A DNA stretch of 64,000 nucleotides from JADGGV01 sp035715725 (GTDB taxonomy: Bacteria; Gemmatimonadota; Gemmatimonadetes; Longimicrobiales; RSA9), in contig DASTKT010000140.1 in assembly GCA_035715725.1 (NCBI GenBank), forward strand, positions 35,839-99,838. The letters are read 5' to 3'. The notes beneath the pieces were generated by a model. The model saw only the letters and a program-made list of their open reading frames with translations. It was not told where the DNA came from and made no database searches. Shown piece after piece: positions 9,719-20,761 of this stretch. The translations under genes were made by a program, and so were the position numbers. Positions within the stretch are counted from its first letter, which is position 1, and the number at the start of each line of letters is the position of its first letter.

Positions 9719-9990
9719 ACGGGAACGGATTCTTCTTCACAGGGAGCATGGGAGCGTGGGAGGACGGCCCGGGCCGGTGGGGAGCGGCCGTCGCGGCGAG
9801 CGCACCGAATTCGGAAGGCGGTCAGGGGTACGCCGACTCCTGCGTCGGCGCCGGGAGCTAGCGTTGGACCGGCGGTTTGGGGATCACCGGTCCAACTTCA
9901 GACTGGTTCAGACGCGACGACGCTGCGCCGCCCGGCGATCCGTTGCCGTCCTCCCACGCTCCCATGCTCCCTGTGAAAAAATCCGTTGCC
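9719..9990. repeat. Snap-back element A with conserved hairpin core
   Basis: A perfect 31-bp inverted repeat (9738-9768 with 9945-9975), extended by about 17 imperfect outer bases each side, encloses ~176 bp. The arms are themselves built from GGGAGCRT-like units. Inside, 9829-9935 is a core that recurs at 35077-35184. It holds a GTTGGACC...GGTCCAAC hairpin with GGATCACC in its loop and an upstream CGCCGAC...GTCGGCG hairpin. No gene is seen here; short ORFs are reading-frame noise. Confidence 0.7.
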
Positions 9991-10011
9991 CTTTCCGTCC
10001 TCGCCGCCGAG

Positions 10012-10371
10012 CTAGGGCGTCGGCGCCTCGACGAAGAACTGGATGGACTGGAACGCGTTGCGGCGCTGGCGGCTCTGCATCTGGACGGCGGCGAGACCGG
10101 GGCCGGCGGCGGTGACGATGGCGGTGGTGTCGGTGACGCCGCTCAGGCCGAGGATGGCGGGGGAGCTGGTGTTGAAGTCGATGGCGCGGCTGATCTTGTC
10201 GGGGCAGAGCGAGGCGGTGACGGCGTAGAAGCGCACGGTGTCGCCGAGGGCGAGGGTATCGCCGGCGCTGGGTTGGGAGACGATCTGGATGGCGCCGCAG
10301 TCGGCGAGCCCGTCGCCGCAGGCGGCGGCGAAGGTCGCGAGGAGGAGGAGGAGCGGGAGCGGATTCTTCAC
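10012..10371 (-). CDS. Small secreted lipoprotein, unknown function
   Basis: 119 residues from a GTG at 10371; a longer open frame upstream is antisense to nothing useful and overlaps the next gene. Signal peptide NPLPLLLLLATFAAAC with a lipobox ending at Cys. The mature part has DTLALGDTVRFYAVTASLCPDK and SSPAILGLSGVTDTTAIVTAAGPGLAAVQ, the phrasing of a single bacterial Ig-like (BIG2-type) domain. Only 22 bp follow the stop of the TolB-like gene, so the two form an operon. Confidence 0.65.
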   Translation of the reverse strand: MKNPLPLLLLLATFAAACGDGLADCGAIQIVSQPSAGDTLALGDTVRFYAVTASLCPDKISRAIDFNTSSPAILGLSGVTDTTAIVTAAGPGLAAVQMQSRQRRNAFQSIQFFVEAPTP

Positions 10372-10393
10372 GGGGCCTCGAGGGTCCTGGGGT

Positions 10394-11506
10394 TCAGGGG
10401 CGCTCGCCGGCGGGCGTCGTCGGGCGGTCGACCCAGTCGGCGATGAAGATGTTGGTGTCTCCGGGCCGGGCGGCGCCGCGGTTGGAGGCGAAGACGAGGC
10501 GGCGGCCGTCGGGGGAGAACATGGGGAACCCGTCGAATTCGGGGGTGCGGGTGACGCGCTCGAGGCCGGAGCCGTCGGTGTTGACGAGGTAGAGGTCGAA
10601 GTCGCGGCCGCGGGGGTCCTGGGCGTTGGAGCTGAAGATGATCTGGCGCCCGTTGGGGTGGAAGAAGGGGGCGAAGGACGCGGCGTGGAGGTCGGTGACG
10701 CGGCGCTTGTTGGCGCCGTCGGCGTCCATGATCCAGATGTCGAGCTCGGTGGGGCGGACGAGGTTCTGGGCGAGGAGGCGGCGGTAGTCGGCCTGCTTCT
10801 CGGGCGTGTCCGGGTGGTAGGCGCGGTAGACGATGTGGCGGCCGTCCGGGGAGAAGAACGGGCCGCCGTCGTAGCCGAGCTCGGAGGTGACGCGGCGGAC
10901 GTTGGAGCCATCGGCGTCCATCGTGTAGATGTCGAGGTCGCCGTCGCGGGTGGAGGTGAAGACGATCTTACGGCCGTCGGGCGAGATCGTGGCCTCGGCG
11001 TCGTATCCGGGGGAGCGGAAGAGGGCGCGGAGGTCGGAGCCGTCGGGCCGGGCGGTGTAGATGTCGTAGTCGTAGAGGGCCCACACGTAGCCCTGGGAGT
11101 AGTCGGGGCGGGGCGGGCAGTCGGGCGATGCGGCCTGGGTGGAGCTGAAGAGGACGCGCTTGCGGTGCGGGAAGAAGTAGCCGCAGGTCGTGCGTCCCTT
11201 GCCGCTGGAGACGCGGCGCAGGTTCCGGCCGGCGATGTCCATGATGTAGATCTGGTCGCACTGGCTGGCGCCGGGCCAGGTGGCCTGGAAGATCAGGCGG
11301 CGGCCGTTGGCGGAGAAGTAGGCCTCGGCGTTCTCGCCGGCGAAGGTGAGGCGCCGGAGGTTGGCGAGGTGGGGCTCGTCGGGGCGTGCCGGGAACGCGA
11401 CGGCGCCGTGCCCGGCGGCGGCATCGACCGGGACGGGAGGCGAGGGGTGCGAGCCTCCGCACGCGGTCAGGAGGGCCGCGGCCGTGATTGGCAGGAATCG
11501 GCGCAT
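10394..11506 (-). CDS. TolB-like PD40 beta-propeller lipoprotein
   Basis: 370 residues. Lipoprotein signal (MRRFLPITAAALLTACGG) followed by a propeller of PD40/WD40-like repeats: repeated FSPDGRxIVFxSxR and IYxMDxDGSNxRRVT blocks. This is the TolB/DPP-IV-type sheet found in many periplasmic proteins of such genomes. Two Cys near residue ~130 (SPDCPPRPD) and ~110 could be structural. No protease domain is attached, so a binding or scaffold role is likely. Divergent from the M28 peptidase gene, 162 bp apart. Confidence 0.85.
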   Translation of the reverse strand: MRRFLPITAAALLTACGGSHPSPPVPVDAAAGHGAVAFPARPDEPHLANLRRLTFAGENAEAYFSANGRRLIFQATWPGASQCDQIYIMDIAGRNLRRVSSGKGRTTCGYFFPHRKRVLFSSTQAASPDCPPRPDYSQGYVWALYDYDIYTARPDGSDLRALFRSPGYDAEATISPDGRKIVFTSTRDGDLDIYTMDADGSNVRRVTSELGYDGGPFFSPDGRHIVYRAYHPDTPEKQADYRRLLAQNLVRPTELDIWIMDADGANKRRVTDLHAASFAPFFHPNGRQIIFSSNAQDPRGRDFDLYLVNTDGSGLERVTRTPEFDGFPMFSPDGRRLVFASNRGAARPGDTNIFIADWVDRPTTPAGERP

Positions 11507-11668
11507 GGATTACGATTCGGTCGAGACGACGGCATCCTGGAAACGCCCTTCGTCCGGGCGTCGTCCCGGCGCGGGCGTGGGGCGGCCGCCCCACGCGGCC
11601 GGCGGACTCCCGCATCCGCTCTCGCGCGGGCGCGCGGCGGTCCCCTTCCTTCCTTGTCGCAGGTGAAT

Positions 11669-12955
11669 ATGACGATCTCACGCGCGCCGCGCACGGCATG
11701 GGCCGTGGTGGTGGCGCTCGCGGCGCTGTCCACGGCCCCGGTGGCGGCGCAGGAGTGTCCTCGGCCGGCCTCCGTGGTGAAGGGGCTGGCGCAGCCGAAG
11801 GCGGCGATCCGCTACCTCGCGGACGACCGCCTGGGCGGGCGGCTGGCGGGGAGCGCGGACGAGCGCTGCGCGGGCGACTACATCGCCGCGGAGTTCCGCC
11901 GGATCGGGCTCGAGCCGGCCGGCGATGCGGGGACGTACTTCCAGTCGCTGCCGCTGGCGAGTGCGATCAACCCGCACGCGCCGGCGGGGACGGGGCGGAA
12001 CGTGGTGGCGCGGCTGCGGGGCGCGGACCCGACGCTGGCGGCGGAGGCGGTGGTGATCGGGGCGCACTACGATCACCTCGGGCACGGCGGCTTCGGCTCG
12101 CTGGAGCCCAACTCGACGGACATCCACAACGGCGCGGACGACAACGCGTCGGGCGTGGGCGCGCTGCTCGCGGTGGCGGAGCGGCTGGCGAAGGGCGTGC
12201 GGCCGGCGCGCTCGGTGGTGTTCGTCGCGTTCACGGGGGAGGAGGAGGGGCTGCTCGGCTCGGAGTTCTACGCGTCGCATCCGGCGGTGCCGCTGGAGAA
12301 GACGCGGGCGATGCTGAACATGGACATGGTCGGCCGGCTCGGGACGCAGCCGCTGCTGGTGTACGGCACGGGGACGGCGACGGAGTGGTCGGGCGTGGTG
12401 AAGGAGGCGGCGGCGCGGGAGGGGCTGCCGATCGCGGAGAAGGCGGACGGCTACGGCCCGAGCGACCAGACGTCGTTCTACGCCAAGGATGTGCCGGTCC
12501 TGCACTTCTTCACGAACGTGCACGGCGACTACCACAAGCCGAGCGACGACTGGGAGAAGATCGACTTCGCCGGCGTGGAGCGGGTGGCGCGGCTGGTCGC
12601 GCGGGTGGCGGTGGAGGCGGCCGGGCGCGCGCAGGCGCTGACGCTGCTGCGCGGGGCGGGCTCGCCGCCGACGCAATCGAGCGGCGGCGGGTACGGCGCC
12701 TACCTCGGCACGGTGCCGGACTTCACGCCGGTGGAGCGGGGCGTGCGCCTGTCGGGCGTGACGGGCGGCTCGCCGGCGGACCAGGCCGGGCTGAAGGCCG
12801 GGGACGTCATCGTGGGGATCGCGGAGGTCGACGTGAAGGACCTCTACGCCATGACGGACGCGCTGCGGGCGCACAAGCCCGGGGAGCGGGTGGAGATCCG
12901 GTTCCTGCGGGACGGCCGGGAGCAGAAGACGGAGGCGGTGCTGGGGCGGCGCTGA
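11669..12955 (+). CDS. Secreted M28-family aminopeptidase with C-terminal PDZ domain
   Basis: 428 residues; start at the ATG 11669 (a GTG six bases upstream is possible), giving the signal peptide TAWAVVVALAALSTAPVAAQ. The M28 zinc site is visible: IGAHYDHLG (His133), NGADDNASG (Asp157/158), FTGEEEGLLGS (Glu191/192), MDMVGR and the C-terminal LHFFTNVHGDYH. Residues ~330-428 are a PDZ domain (GVRLSGVTGGSPADQAGLKAGDVIVGI). The family cleaves N-terminal residues from peptides; the PDZ module probably guides substrate. It converges on the M20 gene with a strong hairpin between. Confidence 0.92.
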   Translation: MTISRAPRTAWAVVVALAALSTAPVAAQECPRPASVVKGLAQPKAAIRYLADDRLGGRLAGSADERCAGDYIAAEFRRIGLEPAGDAGTYFQSLPLASAINPHAPAGTGRNVVARLRGADPTLAAEAVVIGAHYDHLGHGGFGSLEPNSTDIHNGADDNASGVGALLAVAERLAKGVRPARSVVFVAFTGEEEGLLGSEFYASHPAVPLEKTRAMLNMDMVGRLGTQPLLVYGTGTATEWSGVVKEAAAREGLPIAEKADGYGPSDQTSFYAKDVPVLHFFTNVHGDYHKPSDDWEKIDFAGVERVARLVARVAVEAAGRAQALTLLRGAGSPPTQSSGGGYGAYLGTVPDFTPVERGVRLSGVTGGSPADQAGLKAGDVIVGIAEVDVKDLYAMTDALRAHKPGERVEIRFLRDGREQKTEAVLGRR

Positions 12956-13007
12956 GATCGAGATCGGAGCGGCGATCACCGTGGCCGGGTCGGCCGCGGA
13001 AGAAACC

Positions 13008-13041
13008 GAAGCGCCGGGCCCCCGCGGGAGCCCGGCGCTTC
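13008..13041. terminator. Bidirectional terminator between convergent peptidase genes
   Basis: A perfect 12-bp stem (13008-13019 with 13030-13041) with a 10-nt loop, centrally placed between the stops of the M28 and M20 genes. Confidence 0.7.
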
Positions 13042-13065
13042 TCGCTGCCTGCCCGCCGGGCGCGC

Positions 13066-14505
13066 CTACCGCGCGTCGGCGGCCGTCGCGGCGACCTTGC
13101 CGCCGGTGTACGCCTTCACCAGGCGGTAGAGGAACTCCTGCCCATCGTAGAACGACTTGATCGACACGCGTTCGTCGCGGCCGTGCGCGCGGCCGTCGCC
13201 CAGCTCCGAGAAGAGGCCGGAGACGCCGTAGACGGGGATCCCCTTCTGACGGAAGTAGAGGCCGTCGGTGGCGCCGGTGCCCATCGTGGGCACGACGACG
13301 GTGCCGGGCCACATCTCCTTCGTGATCTTCTCGATCGGGCCGAAGACCTCCGCGCGCAGCGGCGAGGGCGGGCTGGGCTTGGCCAGGTCGACGGCGGTGA
13401 TCTTGATGGCGGTGTCGGCGACGACGCGCTGGAGCGTGGCCTGGACCTCCTTCGGGTCGGCGCCGGGGAACATGCGGCAGTTCACGTTCGCCGTGGCGCG
13501 CTGCGGCAGCGCGTTGGGCGCGTGACCGCCGGCGAGCAGGGTGGCGACGCACGTCGTGCGGAACATCGAGTTGTAGACGGGCGTCTCGGAGAGGCGGGCC
13601 ATGGCGGCCTGGTCGCCCTGGGCCGCGGCCTTCATGTCCGCGCCCGTCTGGCCGCCCTCGATGCCGCCCATGCGGTCGAAGTACGCCTTCGTCGTCTCGT
13701 TGATCTGCGCCGGGAAGCTGAAGGCGGCGATCTTCGAGAGGCCGGCCGCGAGGGCGTAGATGGCGTTGTCCTTCTTGGGCACGGAGGAGTGGCCGCCGGG
13801 GTTTGTGACCTCGAGCGTGAAGTCCTGGTAGACCTTCTCGGCGGTGCCCACCTTGTTGGCGACGTGCTTGCCCTGGCGCAGCTCGCCGCCGCCGCCCTCG
13901 TTCAGCCCGAACTCCGCGTTGACCAGGTCGGCGTGGTTCTCCAGCAGCCAGTGCACGCCGTTGCAGCAGCCGCCCTCCTCGTCCGCCGTGAGCGCCAGGA
14001 TGATGTCGCGGTCGGGGACGAAGCCTTCCTTCTTGAAGCGGATCAGGTTGGCCACCCAGATCGCGGCCATCGCCTTGTCGTCGGAGGTGCCGCGGCCGTA
14101 GTAGTAGCCCTCCCGCTCGGTGAACTGGAACGGGTCGAGGTCGTTGGACCAATCCTCCTTCTTGGCCTCGACGACGTCGAGGTGCGCCAGGAGCAGGATC
14201 GGCTTCTTCGCCGCGTCCTTGCCGCGCATGCGGGCGACCAGGTTCCCCTTCTTCGGGTTGTCCGGGACGAGCACCTTCACGTCCGCGGCCGGGAAGCCCG
14301 CGTCGATGAGGCGCTTCGCCATGGCGTTGGCGGCCGCGGTGTTGTCGCCGACACTGTTGCTGGTGTTGATCTCGATGAGCTCCTTGTAGACGTCGTGGGC
14401 GAGCTGCCGCTCGGGCGTGAGCGCGGCCGGCGCCTGTGCGGCGACGGGGCCGGCGAGTGCGGCGGCGACCAGGACGGCGAGGAGCGAAGTCCGGGGCATG
14501 CGCAT
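13066..14505 (-). CDS. Secreted M20-family metallopeptidase
   Basis: 479 residues from the ATG at 14505, chosen for the signal peptide that follows (MPRTSLLAVLVAAALAGPVAAQ) and AAGGAG 11 nt upstream. Metal ligands of the M20 family: LLLAHLDVV (His108, Asp110), GRGTSDDKA (Asp142), ADEEGG (Glu176-177), and TGATDGLYFRQKGIPVYG near the C-terminus. The lid domain lies around VTNPGGHSSVPKKDNAIY. Expected to be a dipeptidase or carboxypeptidase-like exopeptidase in the periplasm. Confidence 0.92.
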   Translation of the reverse strand: MRMPRTSLLAVLVAAALAGPVAAQAPAALTPERQLAHDVYKELIEINTSNSVGDNTAAANAMAKRLIDAGFPAADVKVLVPDNPKKGNLVARMRGKDAAKKPILLLAHLDVVEAKKEDWSNDLDPFQFTEREGYYYGRGTSDDKAMAAIWVANLIRFKKEGFVPDRDIILALTADEEGGCCNGVHWLLENHADLVNAEFGLNEGGGGELRQGKHVANKVGTAEKVYQDFTLEVTNPGGHSSVPKKDNAIYALAAGLSKIAAFSFPAQINETTKAYFDRMGGIEGGQTGADMKAAAQGDQAAMARLSETPVYNSMFRTTCVATLLAGGHAPNALPQRATANVNCRMFPGADPKEVQATLQRVVADTAIKITAVDLAKPSPPSPLRAEVFGPIEKITKEMWPGTVVVPTMGTGATDGLYFRQKGIPVYGVSGLFSELGDGRAHGRDERVSIKSFYDGQEFLYRLVKAYTGGKVAATAADAR

Positions 14506-14578
14506 GCGGCGAATGGCTCCTTCTGTGGGTGGGGTGACGCGGGAATCTCGCGGGGGGCGCGGGCGGGGCGCAAGCCGG

Positions 14579-14617
14579 CGCCGGGGTGGCCGCCCGCGGG
14601 CGGCGGCCACCCCGGCG
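14579..14617 (-). terminator. Terminator hairpin after the Ig-like lipoprotein gene
   Basis: A 16-bp perfect GC-rich stem (14579-14594 with 14602-14617) with a 7-nt loop, 9 bp downstream of the stop at 14626 and upstream of the M20 start. Confidence 0.65.
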
Positions 14618-14625
14618 GGCCGGGC

Positions 14626-16251
14626 TCAGGGCGTGACGGTCACCGTCACGACCCCGATGAGACCCTCCACGGCTACCCGCACGTTCGCCGTGCCCGCGGC
14701 CAGGCCGCGGACCACGCCGCTGGCGTCCACGCTGGCGATCGTCGGATCGAGACTCAGGAACTCCACGAGGCGGTTCTGCACGGGGGTTCCGTTGACGGCG
14801 ACGAGGTAGCCGATGGCCGCCTGCTGGCCGACGGCGACGGTCATCGACGGGACCACGGAGAGGGCGTCGACGACCTGCGACGAGACCTGGAGCGAGGCCG
14901 AGGCGGTGACGTTCAGCGCGCGGGCCGTGATGGAGGCGGAGCCCGCGGCCACGCCGACGACCGCCCCGAGCGAGTCGACGCGCGCGATCAGCGTGTCGGA
15001 GGACGCCCAGGCGACCGTGGCCGGGAGCCGGATCCCGAGGTTGTCGCGCACGTCCACGGCGAAGTGGCCGGTGCGGCCCACGCCCAGCACGGCCGACGCC
15101 GGGGTGATCGTGACGTTGATGGTGCGGCCGTTGCCGACGCGGACGCGCGCCGTGTCCGCCACACCCTCGCTCGCCGCCACGATGCGCGCGGCGCCGTCGC
15201 CGACGCCGGTGACGAGCCCCGAGGCGGAGACGCGGGCGACGAGCGTGTCGAGGGAGCTCCAGGCGATGGTCTTGAACGGCAGCGCGTTGCCGTTCGAGTC
15301 CCGCGCGACCGCCGAGAGCTGCACGGTGGCGCCGACGTCGATGGCGGCGCTGTCGGGCGAGATGGTCACGGATGCTGTCGGTACGGCGACCACGGTGACC
15401 GGCGCGAGGCCGGTGGCGCCCTCGCTGCGGGCGATCACCTGCGTCGCGCCGGCGTTGACGCCCTGGAGCAGGCCGGTGGCGGACACACGCGCGATGGCGG
15501 TGTCGAGCGTCGACCAGGTCACGGTGCGGCCGGTGACGACATGGCCCTGCAGGTCCCGGAGCGTGGTGTTGAGCTGCAGCGTGGCGCCCTGCGGCACCGT
15601 GGCGGGGGAGGGCGTGATCGCCACCGAGGCGACGGGCGCCGGCACGACGGTGACGTGCGCCAGGCCGACCTTGCCTTCGCTGCCGACGCTGACGGTCGTG
15701 GACCCGACGGCGAGCGCCGTGACGAGGCCGCCCTGCGTGACGCTCAGGATCGCGGGGTCGCCGGGGTTCCAGACGATCGGGCGGTCGCCGACGAGGCCGC
15801 CGGTGGAGTCGCGGAGCGCGACCGTGAACTGCCGCGTGGCGCCGACCACGAGCGTGGCGGTATCCGGGCTGACCACGATGCGGTCGACCGGCACCGCCAG
15901 CACCTGGACGTTGAGCGCGCCTATGGCCCCGTCCACCGTGGCCTGGATCTGCGCGGTGCCGGGCGTGACGCCGAGGACCAGACCGTCGGCGCCGACCACG
16001 GCGACGCCGGGGCTCGCGCTGCGCCAGACGACGGGGTGGCCGCGCACCTCGTCGCCATTCTTCTTCCGGGCGACGGCGGTCAGCTGGACCTGCTGGAGAA
16101 CGCGTATCGAGGCCGGACCCTGGATCTCGACCTGCGCGGCGCTGTCGTCCTCGAAGAGGCCGCAGCCGGTGAGCGTGGTGGCAGCGAGAAGGAGCGCAGC
16201 CGCTCTGTGACGGAGCGCGGCGCGCGGGCGTGCGTCAATCATTGGAGGCAT
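14626..16251 (-). CDS. Lipoprotein of tandem bacterial Ig-like (BIG2) domains
   Basis: About 541 residues. Start uncertain: ATGs at 16332, 16251 and 16242 are in frame, none with a clear ribosome site; the last two leave a normal signal ending LLLAATTLTGCG. The rest is about six repeats of ~80-85 residues, each with VxRIxxSPDxATLxVGxTxQFTAxxRDxxG and xxAxVxxxGLVTGVxxGxAxIxARSEG phrases typical of BIG2 domains. Such proteins are surface or periplasmic and bind ligands or other proteins; there is no enzymatic module. Single-gene unit with its own terminator. Confidence 0.85.
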   Translation of the reverse strand: MPPMIDARPRAALRHRAAALLLAATTLTGCGLFEDDSAAQVEIQGPASIRVLQQVQLTAVARKKNGDEVRGHPVVWRSASPGVAVVGADGLVLGVTPGTAQIQATVDGAIGALNVQVLAVPVDRIVVSPDTATLVVGATRQFTVALRDSTGGLVGDRPIVWNPGDPAILSVTQGGLVTALAVGSTTVSVGSEGKVGLAHVTVVPAPVASVAITPSPATVPQGATLQLNTTLRDLQGHVVTGRTVTWSTLDTAIARVSATGLLQGVNAGATQVIARSEGATGLAPVTVVAVPTASVTISPDSAAIDVGATVQLSAVARDSNGNALPFKTIAWSSLDTLVARVSASGLVTGVGDGAARIVAASEGVADTARVRVGNGRTINVTITPASAVLGVGRTGHFAVDVRDNLGIRLPATVAWASSDTLIARVDSLGAVVGVAAGSASITARALNVTASASLQVSSQVVDALSVVPSMTVAVGQQAAIGYLVAVNGTPVQNRLVEFLSLDPTIASVDASGVVRGLAAGTANVRVAVEGLIGVVTVTVTP

Positions 16252-16509
16252 TTTTCCGGCTTCGGGGTGAGAGGCCGACCCGTCAATGGGTGCCGTCGGG
16301 AACGTCGAGGAGAGCTGCCTCGATCGTAGCACGTGGCTCGGCTACGCGCAAGCAAGGTCGGGCGAATGACGTGCCGGAATCGACGTAGGTCCGCACCGGG
16401 AATGCGGATAGAAAATGGAAGGTGAGCGCGCCCGCGACGGGGGTGTCACAGCCGGACCCCAGGTGCGCGTTCTGCGGCAGGGTGGTGGACGAACCGCAGG
16501 GGGAGGAAC

Positions 16510-16911
16510 ATGAAAAAACTGGCAATGCTGGCGATGTTGATCGGGGTGGTGGCGTGCGGGCGCGCGGGGCCGACGGAGGCCTCGCTGGGCGAAGAGTTCA
16601 CGCTCCGCGCGGGCGAGTCGGCGACGGTGGGCCCCGACAGCCTGTCGGTGACGTTCACGAAGGTCACGGCCGACAGCCGCTGCCCGACGAACGTGGTCTG
16701 CGTCTGGGCGGGCGACGCCGGCGTGCTGCTCCTGCTCACCGGGCTGGGCGACACCCAGCCGCTCGAGCTGCACACGGCCGCGCAGGTCGGCCCCAACCGG
16801 GGCAGCTTCCACGGGTATACGGTGCAGTTGCTGGAGGTGAGCCCGGCCGCGCGCGCCGGCCAGCCGATCCCGCCCGACGACTACTCGGTCACGCTCCGCG
16901 TCACGCACTGA
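16510..16911 (+). CDS. Small lipoprotein with paired cysteines
   Basis: 133 residues with a clear GGGGGAGGA ribosome site. The signal MKKLAMLAMLIGVVAC has a lipobox at Cys16. The mature part is beta-rich and contains SRCPTNVVCVWAGDAGVLL, in which two Cys can pair, followed by an LHTAAQVGPNRGSFHGYTVQLLEVSP block. I recognise the CP-x4-CVWAG style from small lipoproteins of unknown function in several phyla, but cannot name a role. 9 bp before serB, so possibly co-transcribed with it. Confidence 0.75.
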   Translation: MKKLAMLAMLIGVVACGRAGPTEASLGEEFTLRAGESATVGPDSLSVTFTKVTADSRCPTNVVCVWAGDAGVLLLLTGLGDTQPLELHTAAQVGPNRGSFHGYTVQLLEVSPAARAGQPIPPDDYSVTLRVTH

Positions 16912-16920
16912 AGGAGGGAG

Positions 16921-17589
16921 ATGACATTGTCCCGGCGTGGGCCGCGCTACCGCTCGGTGGTGTTCGACTGCGACAGCACGCTCTCGGCGATCGAAGGGAT
17001 CGACGAGCTGGCGGGCCCGCTGAAGGCCGAGATCGCGTCGCTCACCGATGCCGCGATGCGGGGCGAGGTGCCGTTGGAGGAGGTGTACGGCCGCCGGCTG
17101 GCGCTGGTGCGCCCGAGCCGCGAGCGCGTCGAGGCGCTCGGCCGGCAGTACGTGGAGCGCGTGGTCCCCGGCGCGGCGGAGGCGGTGGCGGCGCTGCGGC
17201 GGGCGGGGGTGGTGGTGCGGGCGGTCTCCGGCGGCCTGCTGCCGGCGATCCACGCGCTCACGCGCAGCCTCGGGCTGACGGACGAGGACGTGGCGGCCGT
17301 GGGCGTGTGCTTCGATGCCGCCGGCGAGTACGCCGGCTTCGACGTCGCCTCGCCGCTGGCCCGGACCGGCGGCAAGGCGGAGGTGCTGCGCCGCTGGGCG
17401 CGCGAGCTGCCGCGCCCGGTCCTCATGGTGGGCGACGGCGTCACCGACCTGGAGGCGCGCCCTCCCGCGGACGCGTTCCTGGCCTTCACCGGCGTGGCGA
17501 CGCGGCCGGGCGTGGTGGCGGCGGCGGACCATGCGTCGGGATCGATGGCGGAGGTCGTGGCGCTGGTGCTGGACGGGCCGGCCGGGTAA
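16921..17589 (+). CDS. serB: Phosphoserine phosphatase-type HAD hydrolase
   Basis: 222 residues with a GAAGGAGGG ribosome site. HAD-IB motifs: FDCDST (Asp16 nucleophile, Asp18), a cap segment, SGGLLPAI, and MVGDGVTDLEA for metal binding. Dephosphorylates O-phosphoserine, the last step of the phosphorylated serine pathway; context supports this because the aminotransferase and phosphoglycerate dehydrogenase follow. Substrate choice within HAD-IB is inferred from that context. 206 bp without a gene follow before the aminotransferase. Confidence 0.88.
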   Translation: MTLSRRGPRYRSVVFDCDSTLSAIEGIDELAGPLKAEIASLTDAAMRGEVPLEEVYGRRLALVRPSRERVEALGRQYVERVVPGAAEAVAALRRAGVVVRAVSGGLLPAIHALTRSLGLTDEDVAAVGVCFDAAGEYAGFDVASPLARTGGKAEVLRRWARELPRPVLMVGDGVTDLEARPPADAFLAFTGVATRPGVVAAADHASGSMAEVVALVLDGPAG

Positions 17590-17795
17590 CGCGGCGCCGC
17601 CGCGCACCGGGCGGGGTCCGGCCCGGGCCGCGGACGGCGGGCCGCCGCCGGGGGTCCGCGGCGGCGCGCGCCCGTGGCGGCTGCCTGGTGCCGGCGCGCC
17701 GGCGCCGGGAACGCGAACTCCCTGGCGTTCACTTCCCCCGGGCGAGTACTGTTCGCGCTCACGACCCCGCTTCTCCTCGACTGACGGAGCCGTCG

Positions 17796-18889
17796 ATGCC
17801 CGAGCCCCAGTCTTTCGGCCGTTTCTTCCTTCCCGGCCCCACCGAGGTCCTCCCCGAGATCCTGCACGCGCAGAGCGGCCCGATGGTCGGCCACCGCGCG
17901 AAGGCGATGGAGGACCTGATCGCCGAGGTGCAGCCGGGGCTGCAGGCGATCTTCCGCACGGAGCGCCCGGTCTACATCTCGACATCGTCGTCGACGGGGC
18001 TGATGGAGGGCGCGGTGCGGAACGGCGCGGTGCGCCGGGTGCTCTCGCTCGTGAACGGCGCGTTCAGCGAGCGCTTCTACCGGATCGCGGAGTCCACGGG
18101 GCTGCACGCCGAGGCACTGGCCGTGGAATGGGGGCAGGTGAACACGCCGGAGGCGCTGGTGGACGCGCTCCGCGTCGGCGACTTCGACGCGGTCACGGTC
18201 GTGCACTCGGAGACCTCGACGGGCGTGCTGAATCCGATCCGCGAGCTGGCGCAGGCCTGCCATCAGGCGGGCGACGTCGTGCTGCTGGTGGACAGCGTGT
18301 CGGGGGCGGGGGGGACGAAGCTCGAGACGGACGCGTGGGAGCTGGACGTCGCGTTGACGGGCTCGCAGAAGGCGTTCGCGCTCCCGCCCGGGCTGGCCTT
18401 CGCGGTGGCGAACGAGCGGATCCTGCTCCGCGCCGAGCGGAAGAAGGACCGCGGCATCTACTTCGACTTCCTCGAGTTCGAGAAGAACATCCGGAAGAAC
18501 CAGACGCCGAACACGCCGGCGGTCTCGCTCTTCTACGCGCTGGCGGCGCAGATGCGGCGGATCCAGGCGGAGGGGGTCGAGGCGCGCTGGGCGCGCCACA
18601 CCGCGATGGCGGAGGCGACGTACCGCTGGGTCGACCACATGCGCGGCCGCGGCTATCCGCTCTCCGTGCTGGCGCCGGAGGGGTTCCGCTCGCCCACGGT
18701 GACGTGCATCACGCTGCCGGACGGCGTCAGCGGCAGCGACGTGAACCGGCGCGTGAAGGAGCGCGGCTTCACGATCGCGACCGGGTACGGGAAGCTGAAG
18801 GAGTCGACGATCCGGATCGGCCACATGGGCGACCACACCGTGGCGGAGACCGAGGCCGTCCTCTCCGTGGTCGAGGAGGTGCTCTCACG

Positions 18890-18893
<4 letters not shown>
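17796..18893 (+). CDS. Class V aminotransferase, probable phosphoserine aminotransferase
   Basis: 365 residues. Class V PLP fold: FLPGPTEVLPEI, SSSSTGLMEGAVRN phosphate-binding region, HSETSTGVLNP, the PLP-stacking Asp in LLVDSVSGAGG (Asp166) and Schiff-base Lys192 in TGSQKAFALPPG. It belongs to the alanine-glyoxylate/PucG-like branch rather than classical SerC. Its position between serB and serA, with a 4-nt ATGA overlap onto serA, argues that it converts 3-phosphohydroxypyruvate to phosphoserine (inference; such substitutes for SerC are known in several phyla). The ATG at 17796 leaves MPEPQ as N-terminus. Confidence 0.88.
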
Positions 18894-20491
<1,598 letters not shown>

Positions 20492-20523
20492 CGCGCGGGG
20501 CCTCCCGCACGGCGCGTACGGAG

Positions 20524-20541
20524 CCCCGCGGCCGCGCGGGG
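20524..20541 (+). terminator. Hairpin downstream of serA
   Basis: CCCCGCG pairs with CGCGGGG around a GCCG loop, 33 bp after the serA stop. No T run. The remaining gap to 20761 shows no gene. Confidence 0.4.
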
Positions 20542-20761
20542 TGTACATCCAGCTCGGGGACGCCACCCGCTCCGGCCCGCCGCCGCCCGGCGGCCGGCAG
20601 GATCCGCGCGGCTGGCGCGTTATGTGACGTAGAGCGCCCCGTGACCCCGGGGCGACGATGCGAGTCGAAGAGGTGACCACGGTTCGGACCCTGCCGGACG
20701 GGGGCCTCCAGGGCAGCCAGGGAGCAAGTCGGATGCGCGGCGCGAGCGCAGGAGCGCGACG

